The notes under the pieces were generated by a model. It saw only the letters and a list, made by a program, of their open reading frames with translations. It searched no databases and was not told the DNA's origin. A stretch of 64,000 nt of DNA from SCTM01 sp965279655. Lineage in GTDB: Bacteria > Pseudomonadota > Alphaproteobacteria > Rhodospirillales > Rhodospirillaceae. Within the stretch, counting starts at the first letter, position 1. The number at the start of each line of letters is the position of its first letter. The stretch covers positions 682,001 to 746,000 of the forward strand of contig OZ257255.1 in the NCBI GenBank assembly GCA_965279655.1, in the 5' to 3' direction. A program made the translations under genes and the position numbers. Below are positions 31,995 through 40,918 of this stretch, in pieces.

Positions 31995-34409
31995 TTAGAA
32001 CTTGTACCCGGTCTTGAATCCGAACTGACGCGGGCGGCGTGGCGTTGCCGTGACGCTAGCATTCAGCGTGCCGTTCGGACCGAAACGCGCGTCGCCGGTG
32101 ACCGAGAACCGGTACGGTGTTTCTTCCTGCGAGCAGTTCGTGCAGTAGAGGTCGAAGTTGAAATTGTCGCGAACGATGCCGATCGAGAAGTTCCACAGGT
32201 ACATCGGCTCGCTGCTCGCGAGGTTCATGTTCGATTCGAACTGCCCGTCCTGGTACTGGAATGAGCCGTAGAACTTCCAATTCCAGTCGCCCATGAGCGG
32301 GCGGGTGTAGCCGACGTTCAAGGAGCCCATCCAGGGCGGCACGGTCTCCATTCTGTTGCCGTTGATGATCACGCAGCCTAACTGGCCGGGCGAAGCGAGG
32401 CCCAGCAGCGAGAACAGCGTATTCGAGCAATAGCGCGTGTAGATCGAGCGGTTATAGGAAATGTTCGAGTTGAGTGTCAGACCTTCGATCGGGGAGGCAT
32501 TGAGCGAGATGCCGATGCCGTCGACCTTCGAATTCCCCGCGCCGCTCAAGATCGCGTAGGACGCCGTTGTGGAACCCGGCTGAAGGTTGGTGACCGACTG
32601 GACCTGATTCTTCCAGTCCATGTGGTAAACGGCGAGATCGATCGAGGCCATGCCGTCAAAGAATTCCGACTTCAGGCCGATCTCATAGTTATAGAGCGTT
32701 TCTTCCGGAATGGTTCTGTCGGCTGGGGTCGTTCCTGATCCGGGCAGGCCGACGAAGATCGAGGTGTTGAAGCCGCCGGGATTATTGCCGATGGAGTACA
32801 GGGCGTAGACGTGTCCGGCGTCGCTGAATTTGTAGTCCAACGTGACGCGCGGCAGGAACTTCTTGTACGTGTGGTTGCCGTAGAAGCCCCCGGCGACGTA
32901 GTTCTGCGTGTCGATCAATTCCCACTGGTAGCGGCCTTCGCCTCTGAGCGTGAGCTTCTCCGTCAGGTCGAAATCGAAGGTCGCAAAGACCGATTTGTCA
33001 CGGATCAGATTGCGGCTGTTGGTGACGGTCGGCGCCGTGGTGTTCCGCGTGATCACCCCGTTGTATCCGGCGATACTCGACGTGGCGGGATTGAAGTTGG
33101 CCGCCGGATTGAAGAGCGCCGCCGCTGATTGCGGTTCGCAGACCGTCTGGCACGAAAAGTCGAAAAAGGTCGTGGATCTCGCCAGCGTGACCAGGTTCAA
33201 GTAATAGGCGCCGAAGGAATAGCGGAACCGTTGCTTCTCCGGCGACGTGATGCGGAGTTCGCCCGAGTAGGCTTTTACCGTCTGCCACTGCGGGCTGGAG
33301 TGCAGGGCCGGGAAAGTGGTGAAGTCATTGTCCCAGCCGCCGGTCTTGCTCCATTCAAATTCGCGGTAGGCTTGAACCGCGACGTTGTGCTCGCCCACAT
33401 CCCAGCTCAGCTCGGCGGCGGTGCGCCAGCTCTCCGTGCGGCGGCTGGGGTCGGCGATGTTGTAGTAGTTGTGCGCCAAGGTCGGGAAGCCGCCGGGATA
33501 AGTCTCGATGTGGAACGAAGGACCGACCGGATAGCGGACCACGACGCCGTTTGGCTTGGTGAACCGGCCGTTCAGTTCGGCATAGTTCGGCCACGGGTTT
33601 ACCCCCGGATCGTCATGGTCGTAGGTGTGCATCACATGCACTTTTGCGCTCAAGGTGTCGGAGGGCTGGAACGCGAGCTTCACGGCGCCGAAGTAGGTCG
33701 TCGTGCCCGACACCTGCACGCCGGTCGGATGCAGCACATCCGGCGGCGAACGCCAGGAATCCGGTCCGTTGAAGTCCTGATAGCTCGCGAAGGCGGAGCC
33801 CAGAAGCTTGTCGCCCACGAGCGGGCCGCCGACAAAGACGTCCACCTCCTTCTGCCCGAGCGTCATAACGTTGATGTTCGCCTCGCCCCCGAATGTCGTG
33901 CCGGGATCCTTAGTGACGTTGTTGATGCCGCCGCCGAACGTCGCGCGTCCGAACACGGCGCTCTGCGGTCCCGGCATCACTTCGACGCGTTGGTAGTAGT
34001 GGAACGGGATGTCCCAGGAGCTGGACGCGAGGTAGTTCCCGTCCAGGAAAACCGAGCCCTTGCCGTCGTTGCGCAGGCCGGCCGCCAATCCGCGGAAGAA
34101 CAGTCGGCCGGCGCCGAGGCGTCCGCCGGTGTTGCTCTGCCAATTGAGGCCGGGCGACAGCGTATTGAGGTCGCGCGGCGTCGTCATGTTTTGGTCTTTG
34201 ATCAGGCCGATCGTCACCGCGGTGACCTGCAGCGGGACGTCGCGCAGATTTTCCTCGGTCTTGCGCGCGGTGACGACGATCTCTTCGAGCTGGGCGAGGG
34301 CGGGGGCGGCGGTGAGCCCGCCGATCGCGATGGCGGCGGTCCCGAACAGGAGTCGACGGACGAATGAACTCTCACGTCCCACACGCTGGGACTGCCCCGT
34401 GATATTCAT
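31995..34409 (-). CDS. TonB-dependent outer-membrane receptor
   Basis: 804 residues, ATG 34409 preceded by GAGGGGGCAACT. N-terminal signal peptide ends APALAQ. TonB box/plug start LEEIVVTARKTEENLRDVPL; plug has YQRVEVMPGPQSAVFGRATF; barrel ends FGFKTGYKF. It is more distant from the two receptors at 4631 and 7091 than those are from each other. A Cys pair in the extracellular part (YCTNCSQEE near the C-terminus) is unusual. It lies upstream of the exported unknown gene at 34522-35388 on the same strand and is probably regulated with it. Confidence 0.93.
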   Translation of the reverse strand: MNITGQSQRVGRESSFVRRLLFGTAAIAIGGLTAAPALAQLEEIVVTARKTEENLRDVPLQVTAVTIGLIKDQNMTTPRDLNTLSPGLNWQSNTGGRLGAGRLFFRGLAAGLRNDGKGSVFLDGNYLASSSWDIPFHYYQRVEVMPGPQSAVFGRATFGGGINNVTKDPGTTFGGEANINVMTLGQKEVDVFVGGPLVGDKLLGSAFASYQDFNGPDSWRSPPDVLHPTGVQVSGTTTYFGAVKLAFQPSDTLSAKVHVMHTYDHDDPGVNPWPNYAELNGRFTKPNGVVVRYPVGPSFHIETYPGGFPTLAHNYYNIADPSRRTESWRTAAELSWDVGEHNVAVQAYREFEWSKTGGWDNDFTTFPALHSSPQWQTVKAYSGELRITSPEKQRFRYSFGAYYLNLVTLARSTTFFDFSCQTVCEPQSAAALFNPAANFNPATSSIAGYNGVITRNTTAPTVTNSRNLIRDKSVFATFDFDLTEKLTLRGEGRYQWELIDTQNYVAGGFYGNHTYKKFLPRVTLDYKFSDAGHVYALYSIGNNPGGFNTSIFVGLPGSGTTPADRTIPEETLYNYEIGLKSEFFDGMASIDLAVYHMDWKNQVQSVTNLQPGSTTASYAILSGAGNSKVDGIGISLNASPIEGLTLNSNISYNRSIYTRYCSNTLFSLLGLASPGQLGCVIINGNRMETVPPWMGSLNVGYTRPLMGDWNWKFYGSFQYQDGQFESNMNLASSEPMYLWNFSIGIVRDNFNFDLYCTNCSQEETPYRFSVTGDARFGPNGTLNASVTATPRRPRQFGFKTGYKF

Positions 34410-34521
34410 AGTTGCCCCCTCAAGGTAACGGCCCCTAACTTCGGGGCGGATGAAATGACTTCAGCTACGTAATCGCCTCTCTCCTTGCGTCGCCGCTTCC
34501 CGTCGGCGACGCCGTTGATAT

Positions 34522-35388
34522 CTAAGCTTTGTACTCGACCAGCTCGTAGCGTCCGAAGCCGGTCTTGTTGTTCAAGTATCCGCGCACTTCCGAGCGCACG
34601 AACGTGTAATCCGGGTGCGTCACCCAGTTGTCCTGGCTGCGCAGCACGCCGCTGACGTGCCGCCCCTGGCTGGGCCAACGGTAATGGTGCGCGTCGAACG
34701 TGCCCACGGGCGTGGTGACTTTTTCCATACCGATGTATTCGTTGATTCCGCCGCCGCCGCCCGGGCGCGGCGCGCTCAAGAACGGCCCGGTGCTGCCGTC
34801 CAATGTCGGCGAGGTCGACAGACCGCCGCTGCGAACTTGGCTCTTCTCCGGCTTGGTATGATCGAACATGTGGCAACCCAGCGCGTCGATCACCAGCGGA
34901 TGCGAGCCGATGTGGGTCGCCGGCTCCGGCAACGCCACGACCTGGGAAACACGGCCCATCGTGGTGTTGAATACCTCGCATTCCGCTTGCGTATCCGTGA
35001 TCCGGATCCATCCGGTGCCGAGAAACTTTCCCGCGACGGTCAGGCGCACGAAGCAATCCAGCGGACGGAAATTCTCCGTCGTGGTGTAGATCACGTCGCG
35101 TTCCACGCGGCCGTCATCGATCTCGGTATAGGCCCGGATCGTGCGCTGTCCGTCCTCGCGGAAGCTGTAGCTGAACCACTCGCGGCCGCGCTCGTTATCC
35201 TCATCGCCGATGTACAGCATCTTGCCGGTGATGTTGCGCGCCAGCGGATTCTTCTTCGCGGGAATTTTCGGCAATGTGCCGGGTTTGTAGGGCGGCACAT
35301 CGGCCGCGTAGAGGAGGCGTTCTCCACCGCCTGCGGCGGCGAGGGCCGTTGCGGCCGTCAATAACGAGCGTCGATTGAGCTTCAGCAT
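34522..35388 (-). CDS. Exported protein of unknown function (paralog of 25506-26324)
   Basis: 288 residues from ATG 35388 (MLKLNRRSLLTAATALAAAG), chosen because GGGGG lies just upstream; an in-frame ATG at 35400 (MGAAMLKL) is an alternative. Tat-like signal. The body has GREWFSYSFREDGQRTIRA, ERDVIYTTTENFRPLDCFVRL, HIGSHPLVIDALGCHMF and a Gly-rich patch (PRPGGGGGINEY). These match the plan of the protein at 25506-26324. No named family. It is followed by the TonB-dependent receptor gene 112 bases downstream. Confidence 0.84.
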   Translation of the reverse strand: MLKLNRRSLLTAATALAAAGGGERLLYAADVPPYKPGTLPKIPAKKNPLARNITGKMLYIGDEDNERGREWFSYSFREDGQRTIRAYTEIDDGRVERDVIYTTTENFRPLDCFVRLTVAGKFLGTGWIRITDTQAECEVFNTTMGRVSQVVALPEPATHIGSHPLVIDALGCHMFDHTKPEKSQVRSGGLSTSPTLDGSTGPFLSAPRPGGGGGINEYIGMEKVTTPVGTFDAHHYRWPSQGRHVSGVLRSQDNWVTHPDYTFVRSEVRGYLNNKTGFGRYELVEYKA

Positions 35389-35419
35389 GGCAGCCCCCAT
35401 TGACTCGATATCGATTGCA

Positions 35420-35429
35420 GTGTGCACAC
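35420..35429. promoter_or_regulatory. Palindrome GTGTGCACAC in divergent gap
   Basis: A perfect 10-base palindrome between the divergent exported-protein gene and the large CxxCH protein gene. Arms TGTGCG and CGCACA also occur further right in the gap (35437-35460). The function is a guess. Nothing else was recognised in 35389-35638. Confidence 0.3.
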
Positions 35430-35638
35430 CGGGCGATGTGCGAGCAAGTGCGCCGCACACACGCGATATGTTCGGGGTCATCATCTTCCCTTATGTGCGC
35501 GCAGCGATTCACGGAGTGAGTCATGGCCGCGGGTCGGACGCCGATGTTCGCTATGGCATTCACGCGGAAGGCACTGGCCAGTCGCCGCGATTTTGCAGAT
35601 GATCGGGCACGTTGCGCGCACAGGGGAGAAGGTGGCTG

Positions 35639-37873
35639 ATGTCCCATGGTCCTTTCCGTCAAGCTGTCGGCCGCACGCTCGCGGCCTTGATGTTGGCCGC
35701 ACTCGCCGATCCCGCCGCCGCGCAGGCGCCGCGCAAGGCAGCCATCGACGCCGACGACATCGGTGGCCGCGTCACCAGTGAGCGCGGGCCCGAAGCCGGC
35801 GTGTGGGTGATCGCCGAGACCACCGACCTCCCGACGGAGATGACGCGCATCGTCGTCACCGGCGACGACGGCCGCTTCGTCGTGCCCGATCTACCGAAGG
35901 CGAAATACAAACTGTGGGTGCGCGGCTACGGCTTGCGGGATTCCAAAGCGGTCGACGCAGGCTTGGGCCAGGACGTCGCGCTCAGCGTGCCCGTGGCGAA
36001 GAACGCGGCCGAAGCCGCGGAGATCTATCCCGCGACCTATTGGTTCTCCCTGATCCGTCCGCCCGCCGCCGATCAGTTCCCCGGCACCGGCGCCCTGCCG
36101 AAGGGCAACGGCATCGGCACCGCCATGGTAAACCAGCAGGAATGGATGGCGACGCTCAAGGAAGAGTGCGTCAACTGCCACCTCATCGGCGACCCGTGGA
36201 CTCGCAATCTGCCGGGCGAGGGCGATCCGGTCGCGCGCTGGGCGAAGCGCCTGGCGGAGACCAGCGGCCCGAACCCGGATCCCTATCTCGAGGCGATGGA
36301 GAAGGGTCAGCGCAAGCGCATGACCAACACCATTGATCTGATGGGCCGCGATCGTTCGCTCGCCATGTTCGCCGACTGGACGACGCGCATCGAGAAGGGT
36401 GAGCTCCCGCCCGTGCCGCCGCGCCCCACCGGTGTGGAGCGCAACTTGGTGCTGACGCTCTGGGGCTGGTCCCTGAACGAGAACGGCATCGGCGCCGCGG
36501 TTCACGACGCCATCAGCACCGACAAGCGCAACCCGACCGTCAACGCCTACGGCCCCGTCGCCGGCACCCAGTACCGCTACGGACGCCTCGCGTTCCTCGA
36601 TCCCAAGACGCACGTCTCGAGCACCGTGGACATCCCGGGCTACAGCCCGCCGATCCCCCACCGCATCAATACGATTCCGCACAACCCCATGTTCGACCAG
36701 AAGGGCCGCATCTGGTCCACCATCGTCGGCATGGAAGGCCCGAGCCCGTCGTATTGCCTGGAGCCGAATCAAAGTCCGTTCGCGAAGTACTATCCGCGCC
36801 GCTTTCCCACCGGCCGGCAGATCGCGCTGTACGAACCCGGCACCGGCAAACCGGTGGAGTTGATCCCCACCTGTTTCAACACCCATCACCTGGCCTTCGA
36901 CACCGACGCGAACAACACCGTCTACTTCAGCGGCGACACCACCGTCGTCGGCTGGTTCAACACCAATGAGTGGGACCGCTCCCACGACGCCAACAAAGCG
37001 CAGGGCTGGTGTCCCATGGTTCTGGACACCAACGGCGACGGCAAGATCTCGCCGGATTCAAAAACCTGGAACGGCGCTGTCGGCGGTGAAACCGGCGGCG
37101 GCGGCGAAGAGAATGCGGGCAAGGCCGCGAAAGCCATCGAGGTCACGGACCGGACCAAGGACACCCAGTTCACCGGTTTCCCCTACGGCCTGAACGTCGA
37201 CTACAACGATCACAGCGTCTGGTCGTCCATTTGGCGTCCGGCGCTGGTGCCCAGCGGCATCGCGCGCACGGAGATCGGCAAGAACCCGCCGCAGACCTGC
37301 AAGTCCGAGTACTTCGAACCGCCGCGCCGCGCCGACGGCACCTATCCTGCCTACAACAACCGCGGCCTCGAGGTGGATTCCAAGGGCGTGGTGTGGGCCG
37401 CCTTCGGCAGCGGCCAGCTCGGCCGCTTCGACCGCAAGCAGTGCAAGGTCCTCAACGGCCCCAGCGCCACCGGCCAGCATTGCCCCGAAGGCTGGACCTT
37501 CTACGATATGCCGGGCCCGAAGATCAGCGGCATCCCGGAAGGCACCGCCGACTGGCCGTATCTCATCTGGCTCGACCTCCACAACATCCTCGGCCTCGGC
37601 CATGACGTACCTGTCGTGCCGGGCAACAACTCGGACTCCCTCGCCGCCCTCGATCCCAAAACCGGAAAGTGGACGGTCATTCGCGTGCCGTATCCGCACG
37701 GCTTCTTCCCGCGCGGCTTGGATGGCCGCATCGATGATCCCAAGGCGGGTTGGAAAGGCCGTGGTCTCTGGGCCGCTTACGGCATGACGCAGAACGCCAC
37801 CATCCACATCGAAGGCACGATGCCTGGCCGTCTGGTCAAAGTGCAGTTGCGGCCCGATCCCCTCGCGCATTGA
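35639..37873 (+). CDS. Large secreted protein: carboxypeptidase-regulatory-like domain, CxxCH motif, beta-propeller-like C-terminus
   Basis: 744 residues from ATG 35639, after GGGGAGAAGGTGGCTG. Signal peptide ends AAA (LMLAALADPAAAQAP). Residues ~30-110 (IGGRVTSERGPEAGVWVIAE, then VVTGDDGRFVVPDLPKAKYK) form a CarboxypepD_reg-like Ig fold. C177-V-N-C-H181 (EECVNCHLIG) is a CxxCH motif, possibly a c-haem. The larger C-terminal part has propeller-type segments (LAFLDPKTHVSSTVDIPGY, DSLAALDPKTGKWTVIRVPY, RGLEVDSKGVVWAAFGSG), like virginiamycin-B-lyase-type propellers. LDTNGDGKISPDSKTW near residue 463 resembles a Ca-binding loop. Function unknown, probably periplasmic electron transfer or substrate binding. 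Confidence 0.86.
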   Translation: MSHGPFRQAVGRTLAALMLAALADPAAAQAPRKAAIDADDIGGRVTSERGPEAGVWVIAETTDLPTEMTRIVVTGDDGRFVVPDLPKAKYKLWVRGYGLRDSKAVDAGLGQDVALSVPVAKNAAEAAEIYPATYWFSLIRPPAADQFPGTGALPKGNGIGTAMVNQQEWMATLKEECVNCHLIGDPWTRNLPGEGDPVARWAKRLAETSGPNPDPYLEAMEKGQRKRMTNTIDLMGRDRSLAMFADWTTRIEKGELPPVPPRPTGVERNLVLTLWGWSLNENGIGAAVHDAISTDKRNPTVNAYGPVAGTQYRYGRLAFLDPKTHVSSTVDIPGYSPPIPHRINTIPHNPMFDQKGRIWSTIVGMEGPSPSYCLEPNQSPFAKYYPRRFPTGRQIALYEPGTGKPVELIPTCFNTHHLAFDTDANNTVYFSGDTTVVGWFNTNEWDRSHDANKAQGWCPMVLDTNGDGKISPDSKTWNGAVGGETGGGGEENAGKAAKAIEVTDRTKDTQFTGFPYGLNVDYNDHSVWSSIWRPALVPSGIARTEIGKNPPQTCKSEYFEPPRRADGTYPAYNNRGLEVDSKGVVWAAFGSGQLGRFDRKQCKVLNGPSATGQHCPEGWTFYDMPGPKISGIPEGTADWPYLIWLDLHNILGLGHDVPVVPGNNSDSLAALDPKTGKWTVIRVPYPHGFFPRGLDGRIDDPKAGWKGRGLWAAYGMTQNATIHIEGTMPGRLVKVQLRPDPLAH

Positions 37874-37904
37874 GGGCGCGCTGCGCGCGCTGCGACGCGA
37901 GAAT

Positions 37905-37944
37905 AAAGTCCCGACCCGGACCCCACGCCACGGGCCGGGACTTT
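37905..37944. terminator. Rho-independent terminator
   Basis: Arms AAAGTCCCG and CGGGACTTT with a further inner CCC/GGG pairing, 31 bases after the stop of the 35639 gene. The T-run is short. Confidence 0.72.
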
Positions 37945-38086
37945 CGCGCACGATGACTCTCAAGCGCCGCGCGATGTCCTAGAGCACGCATCGCGCCCGC
38001 GACAGCGCCCGCAGGTTGAAGCCAATTAAGGCGCGCTCAATTATTCTCTACCGCGCGAGAACAGTCCGCCGGCGTGGTGGCTTGTG

Positions 38087-38299
38087 ATGTTCATGGACGG
38101 CGGCACGCGCAAATACATCTCGCTCTACATCGACGCCGCCGGCAGCGTCGTCGAGGCGCGTGTGCTCGATGCGAAGACGGAAAACGAAGCGCGGCATCAG
38201 GCGGTCCACGGCGGCACGACGAACGCGCATGCCAAAGGCTACGAGCTTTGGCGCGATGGGCGCATGACCAGCGCACGACGGGGGCTCGAGGAGACCTAG
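38087..38299 (+). CDS. Small conserved-looking hypothetical protein
   Basis: 70 residues, MFMDGGTRKYISLYIDAAG onward, from ATG 38087; a GTG one codon upstream and an ATG at 38093 are alternatives. The mixed beta-strand/helix pattern and end DGRMTSARRGLEET look protein-like. No family recognised and no clear ribosome site. Either a real small gene or a chance frame. Confidence 0.48.
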   Translation: MFMDGGTRKYISLYIDAAGSVVEARVLDAKTENEARHQAVHGGTTNAHAKGYELWRDGRMTSARRGLEET

Positions 38300-38318
38300 C
38301 GCCGCTCCCCGTCCCGAC

Positions 38319-38336
38319 ATTGGTATTTGTACCAAT
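38319..38336. promoter_or_regulatory. Inverted repeat ATTGGTA-TTTG-TACCAAT
   Basis: Seven-base arms around TTTG, ending one base before the ATG of the histidine kinase gene. The form TTGGTA...TACCAA resembles GntR-family operators. It could control the kinase gene. Confidence 0.45.
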
Positions 38337-39098
38337 ATGGCCCAGTCGGGTTGGCGTGTACGATACCGCTCGCGGAACACGTGCCGCAGAACGGGCAAGG
38401 GTCCGCTGAGCACTCAAAAGCTATTCGCAATACGGCTCGATTCAGCTGATCGCCGTCTTTTGCATGAGCGGCGCGCGGCCATTGATGATTCCGCCAATCT
38501 TCTGTTGCGGGAAGTCAATCATCGCGCCGCGAACAACCTGCAGATCGCCGCCAGCCTGCTGGTCATACGCGCCAGGCGCATGAAGTCACCCGAGGCGCGG
38601 CAGGAGTTGCTGGACGCGGCGAACAGGATTCGCGCCGTCGGCCTTGTCCACAAGCGGCTTTATCAATTGGACGAAATCGTCGCGGTCGACGTTTGGACGT
38701 ACCTGCGCGATCTTTGCGTCGAAGTCGCGGCCTCATACGAAGGCAGCGATCTGATCGACCTGCGGTTCCAGGCCGAACACCCCGATGCCATTTTTCTGCA
38801 CAGCGATGCCGTCGGTAAGCTCGGCATTATCGTCACGGAATTGATCACCAACTGCGCGAAGCATGCCGGCCCCGGCACGATCTGTCGGGTGGGGCTTCTT
38901 TTGCGGCCCGCGCAGATCGAGGTCAGCGTGTCGGATGACGGCGCGGGCCTGCCGCTGGAACCCGACGCGAACAAGGAGCCCGGGCTGGGGATGCAGATCG
39001 TCCATTCGCTCGCCGCGGAACTTCACGGCACGGTGGTCCCTATGCCGTCGCCCACAGGCGCGACCTTCGTGTTGACCATCCCCCTCCGCCAGCCGTAG
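38337..39098 (+). CDS. HisKA_2-type sensor histidine kinase
   Basis: 253 residues without a recognisable sensor domain. The phosphoacceptor is His in LLLREVNHRAANNLQIAASLL, a HisKA_2 dimerisation domain (family in alphaproteobacterial HWE-like kinases). The ATPase domain has ELITNCAKHAG (N box), VSDDGAGLPLEPD and GLGMQIVHSLA (G2). It is probably cytoplasmic and receives input from a partner. No cognate response regulator is in the window. The start at ATG 38337 is taken because it is the first ATG, but no ribosome site is visible and a shorter start is possible. Confidence 0.88.
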   Translation: MAQSGWRVRYRSRNTCRRTGKGPLSTQKLFAIRLDSADRRLLHERRAAIDDSANLLLREVNHRAANNLQIAASLLVIRARRMKSPEARQELLDAANRIRAVGLVHKRLYQLDEIVAVDVWTYLRDLCVEVAASYEGSDLIDLRFQAEHPDAIFLHSDAVGKLGIIVTELITNCAKHAGPGTICRVGLLLRPAQIEVSVSDDGAGLPLEPDANKEPGLGMQIVHSLAAELHGTVVPMPSPTGATFVLTIPLRQP

Positions 39099-39119
39099 CC
39101 GCTGGCTGGACCCGCCGCT

Positions 39120-39317
39120 TCACGTCGGCCAGTTGTCGTTCAGACGCGCTTGCGTTCGATCTTGGTCCTGCGCGGCGCGCTTCTCGACCACCGCGGCCAG
39201 CGCGCGCCATTCCCTGGCGACCTGGTCGATCTTCGCCCGCAGCACGGCGCTCTGGATCTTGGTCGCCTGCGCTTCGCAGCGTTCCGCCTCGGCGATGCAT
39301 TCTTGGAATGTGCGCAT
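39120..39317 (-). CDS. Small helical hypothetical protein
   Basis: 65 residues from ATG 39317: MRTFQECIAEAERCEAQATK, then a helix with VAREWRALAAVVEKRAAQD. Such short proteins, with a paired-Cys start (ECIAEAERCEAQ) and WRALA helix, are common uncharacterised genes in alphaproteobacteria. The frame extends to 39464 but the added part is not protein-like. Confidence 0.7.
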   Translation of the reverse strand: MRTFQECIAEAERCEAQATKIQSAVLRAKIDQVAREWRALAAVVEKRAAQDQDRTQARLNDNWPT

Positions 39318-39497
39318 GGGATCAACGGGGCCATGATTCGCCTTACCGCGCGGTAAACTTTGCGCCACGCCAATGCGAATCCACAGCACACGCGGCAGAT
39401 AGATCGTGCAGTGCAATTGCGACGAGAGTTCGTCTGTCAAAGTTCTTCCTTCACGGGGCATCATTCGTCGGCCTGGCCACCAAGGTCTGCCGCGCCT

Positions 39498-39713
39498 TTA
39501 GTCCGGGAGCGCGCGCGCGGCGCGCGACATCAACATGACCATGCGGGCGGGGCACTTTTCCGTCCGGCCATCCTCAAATCTGATTTTGAGCAGCGCGCCG
39601 CTGCCGGCACACAGCACGATCGCCGTCTCATTGGCGCGATGCGCGCCATACTTCGCTCCGGACGACAGCAGCTTGACGATATCGCCGACCTCAAAGTCGC
39701 TTGATTGGAGCAT
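39498..39713 (-). CDS. Small hypothetical protein, SH3-like
   Basis: 71 residues, MLQSSDFEVGDIVKLLSSGAK start after GGGGA. A compact beta-rich pattern (ETAIVLCAGSGALLKIRFEDGRTEKCP) may be an SH3/KOW-like fold. No family assigned. Confidence 0.6.
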   Translation of the reverse strand: MLQSSDFEVGDIVKLLSSGAKYGAHRANETAIVLCAGSGALLKIRFEDGRTEKCPARMVMLMSRAARALPD

Positions 39714-39832
39714 TGGACAATCCCCGAAAGCGTTCTTCTTAAGCAGAACGGTCCAATGCCCCGAGGGGTTACAGAACTATTACGGGCGGGGGGAGGCGAC
39801 AATCATCCCAGGTTGCCCTAAGAACTGAGGCG

Positions 39833-40645
39833 ATGATAATCCGCTGGCTCCTCCCACTTCTCTGTCTGGCCCTCGCGCCGTCGCCGTCCCAAGCCTGGGG
39901 CAGGCTGGGCCACCAGATCGTCTGCGCGGTGGCCTGGGATGAATTCGATGCGCCCGCCCGCGCGCGCGTGAAAACCATTCTCGCGATCGAGAACCGCGAA
40001 CAGTTCGCCGCCCTGTGCAATTGGGCCGACGATTACCGGCGCGACCACGACGAAACCGCGGACTGGCATTTTCTCAATGTGGCCCCGGCGGCCACGTCGA
40101 TCGATCTGCGGCAGGACTGTACCGAGCCCAAGTCTTGCGCCGTGGAACAGATCCATCGCGAGATCGCGGACCTGCGTCACGGCGTCGCCGACAAGGAACA
40201 GGAGGCGATGACCCTGAAGTTCCTCATCCACTTCGTGGGTGACGTTCATCAGCCGCTGCACATCAGCTTCGCGCACGACAAGGGTGGCAACGACATCAAG
40301 GGGTCGTTCCTGTGGCGCGAAACCAACATGCATTCGCTCTGGGATACGGGGATGATCATCGCCACGGGCCACGACTGGCGCGACATCGCGGCCAGGCTGT
40401 CGCGCGGCGTTACCCCGGCGCAGCGTGTCCAGTGGCCCACCTCCACGCCGCTCGCCTGGGCGAACGAATCCCTCGCGATCACCCTCGCGCCGTCCACGCG
40501 CTACGTCACCCACGACACGCCCTTCGATTTGGGCGTGGTTTACGCGCGGAAAGAACTGCCCATCATCATGGAACGCATGACCCAAGCCGGCGTGCGCCTG
40601 GCGCACGTGATCAATGGGCTGTGGGGCGACGCCGCCCGCCGCTAA
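39833..40645 (+). CDS. Secreted S1/P1-family nuclease
   Basis: 270 residues. Signal peptide MIIRWLLPLLCLALAPSPSQ; cleavage before AWG leaves an N-terminal Trp, the usual zinc ligand in this family. Other zinc ligands and conserved segments are present: GRLGHQIVCAVA, CNWADDYRRDHDETADWHFL, FLIHFVGDVHQPLHISFAHD and MHSLWDTGM. These are zinc-dependent single-strand/RNA nucleases and 3'-nucleotidases, active in the periplasm or outside. Disulfide Cys (CNWAD, QDCTEPKSC) fit. It is isolated and followed by the REP-like element. Confidence 0.93.
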   Translation: MIIRWLLPLLCLALAPSPSQAWGRLGHQIVCAVAWDEFDAPARARVKTILAIENREQFAALCNWADDYRRDHDETADWHFLNVAPAATSIDLRQDCTEPKSCAVEQIHREIADLRHGVADKEQEAMTLKFLIHFVGDVHQPLHISFAHDKGGNDIKGSFLWRETNMHSLWDTGMIIATGHDWRDIAARLSRGVTPAQRVQWPTSTPLAWANESLAITLAPSTRYVTHDTPFDLGVVYARKELPIIMERMTQAGVRLAHVINGLWGDAARR

Positions 40646-40727
40646 CCGCTGCTCTGAGGGCGCGGAACTCTTTTCACCCCTCCCTCCAACGGCAGGGCTA
40701 GTGCGATGAGTCGGCCGGTCATTCCTT

Positions 40728-40846
40728 GTCATCCTTGCGGCCGGAAGGCCGCGAGGATCCAGAGGTTTATGGTTTCCGCTTTGCAAAACAGAAATCCAAA
40801 AACCTCTGGGTCCTCGGCCCTTCGGGCCAAGGACGACGGTTTTTTT
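40728..40846. repeat. REP-like pair of hairpins in inverted orientation
   Basis: Left unit 40728-40768 (GTCATCCTTGCGGCCGG..., ending CCAGAGGTTT) contains hairpin GCGGCC/GGCCGC. Right unit 40800-40837 starts AAACCTCTGG and contains GGCCC/GGGCC. The right unit is, with one mismatch and small gaps, the reverse complement of the left, with a 31-base spacer. The GTCATCCT...GGATCCAGAG form is typical of intergenic palindromic repeats in alphaproteobacteria. The T7 after the right unit (40840-40846) could also terminate the nuclease transcript. Only one copy was found in the window. Confidence 0.7.
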
Positions 40847-40918
40847 CAAGTGCGATAGCCTTGCCCTTGCGGGGAGGGGCAGGAGAGGGGCAGTTTCTGT
40901 TTTCTGACTTTCGGGCCG

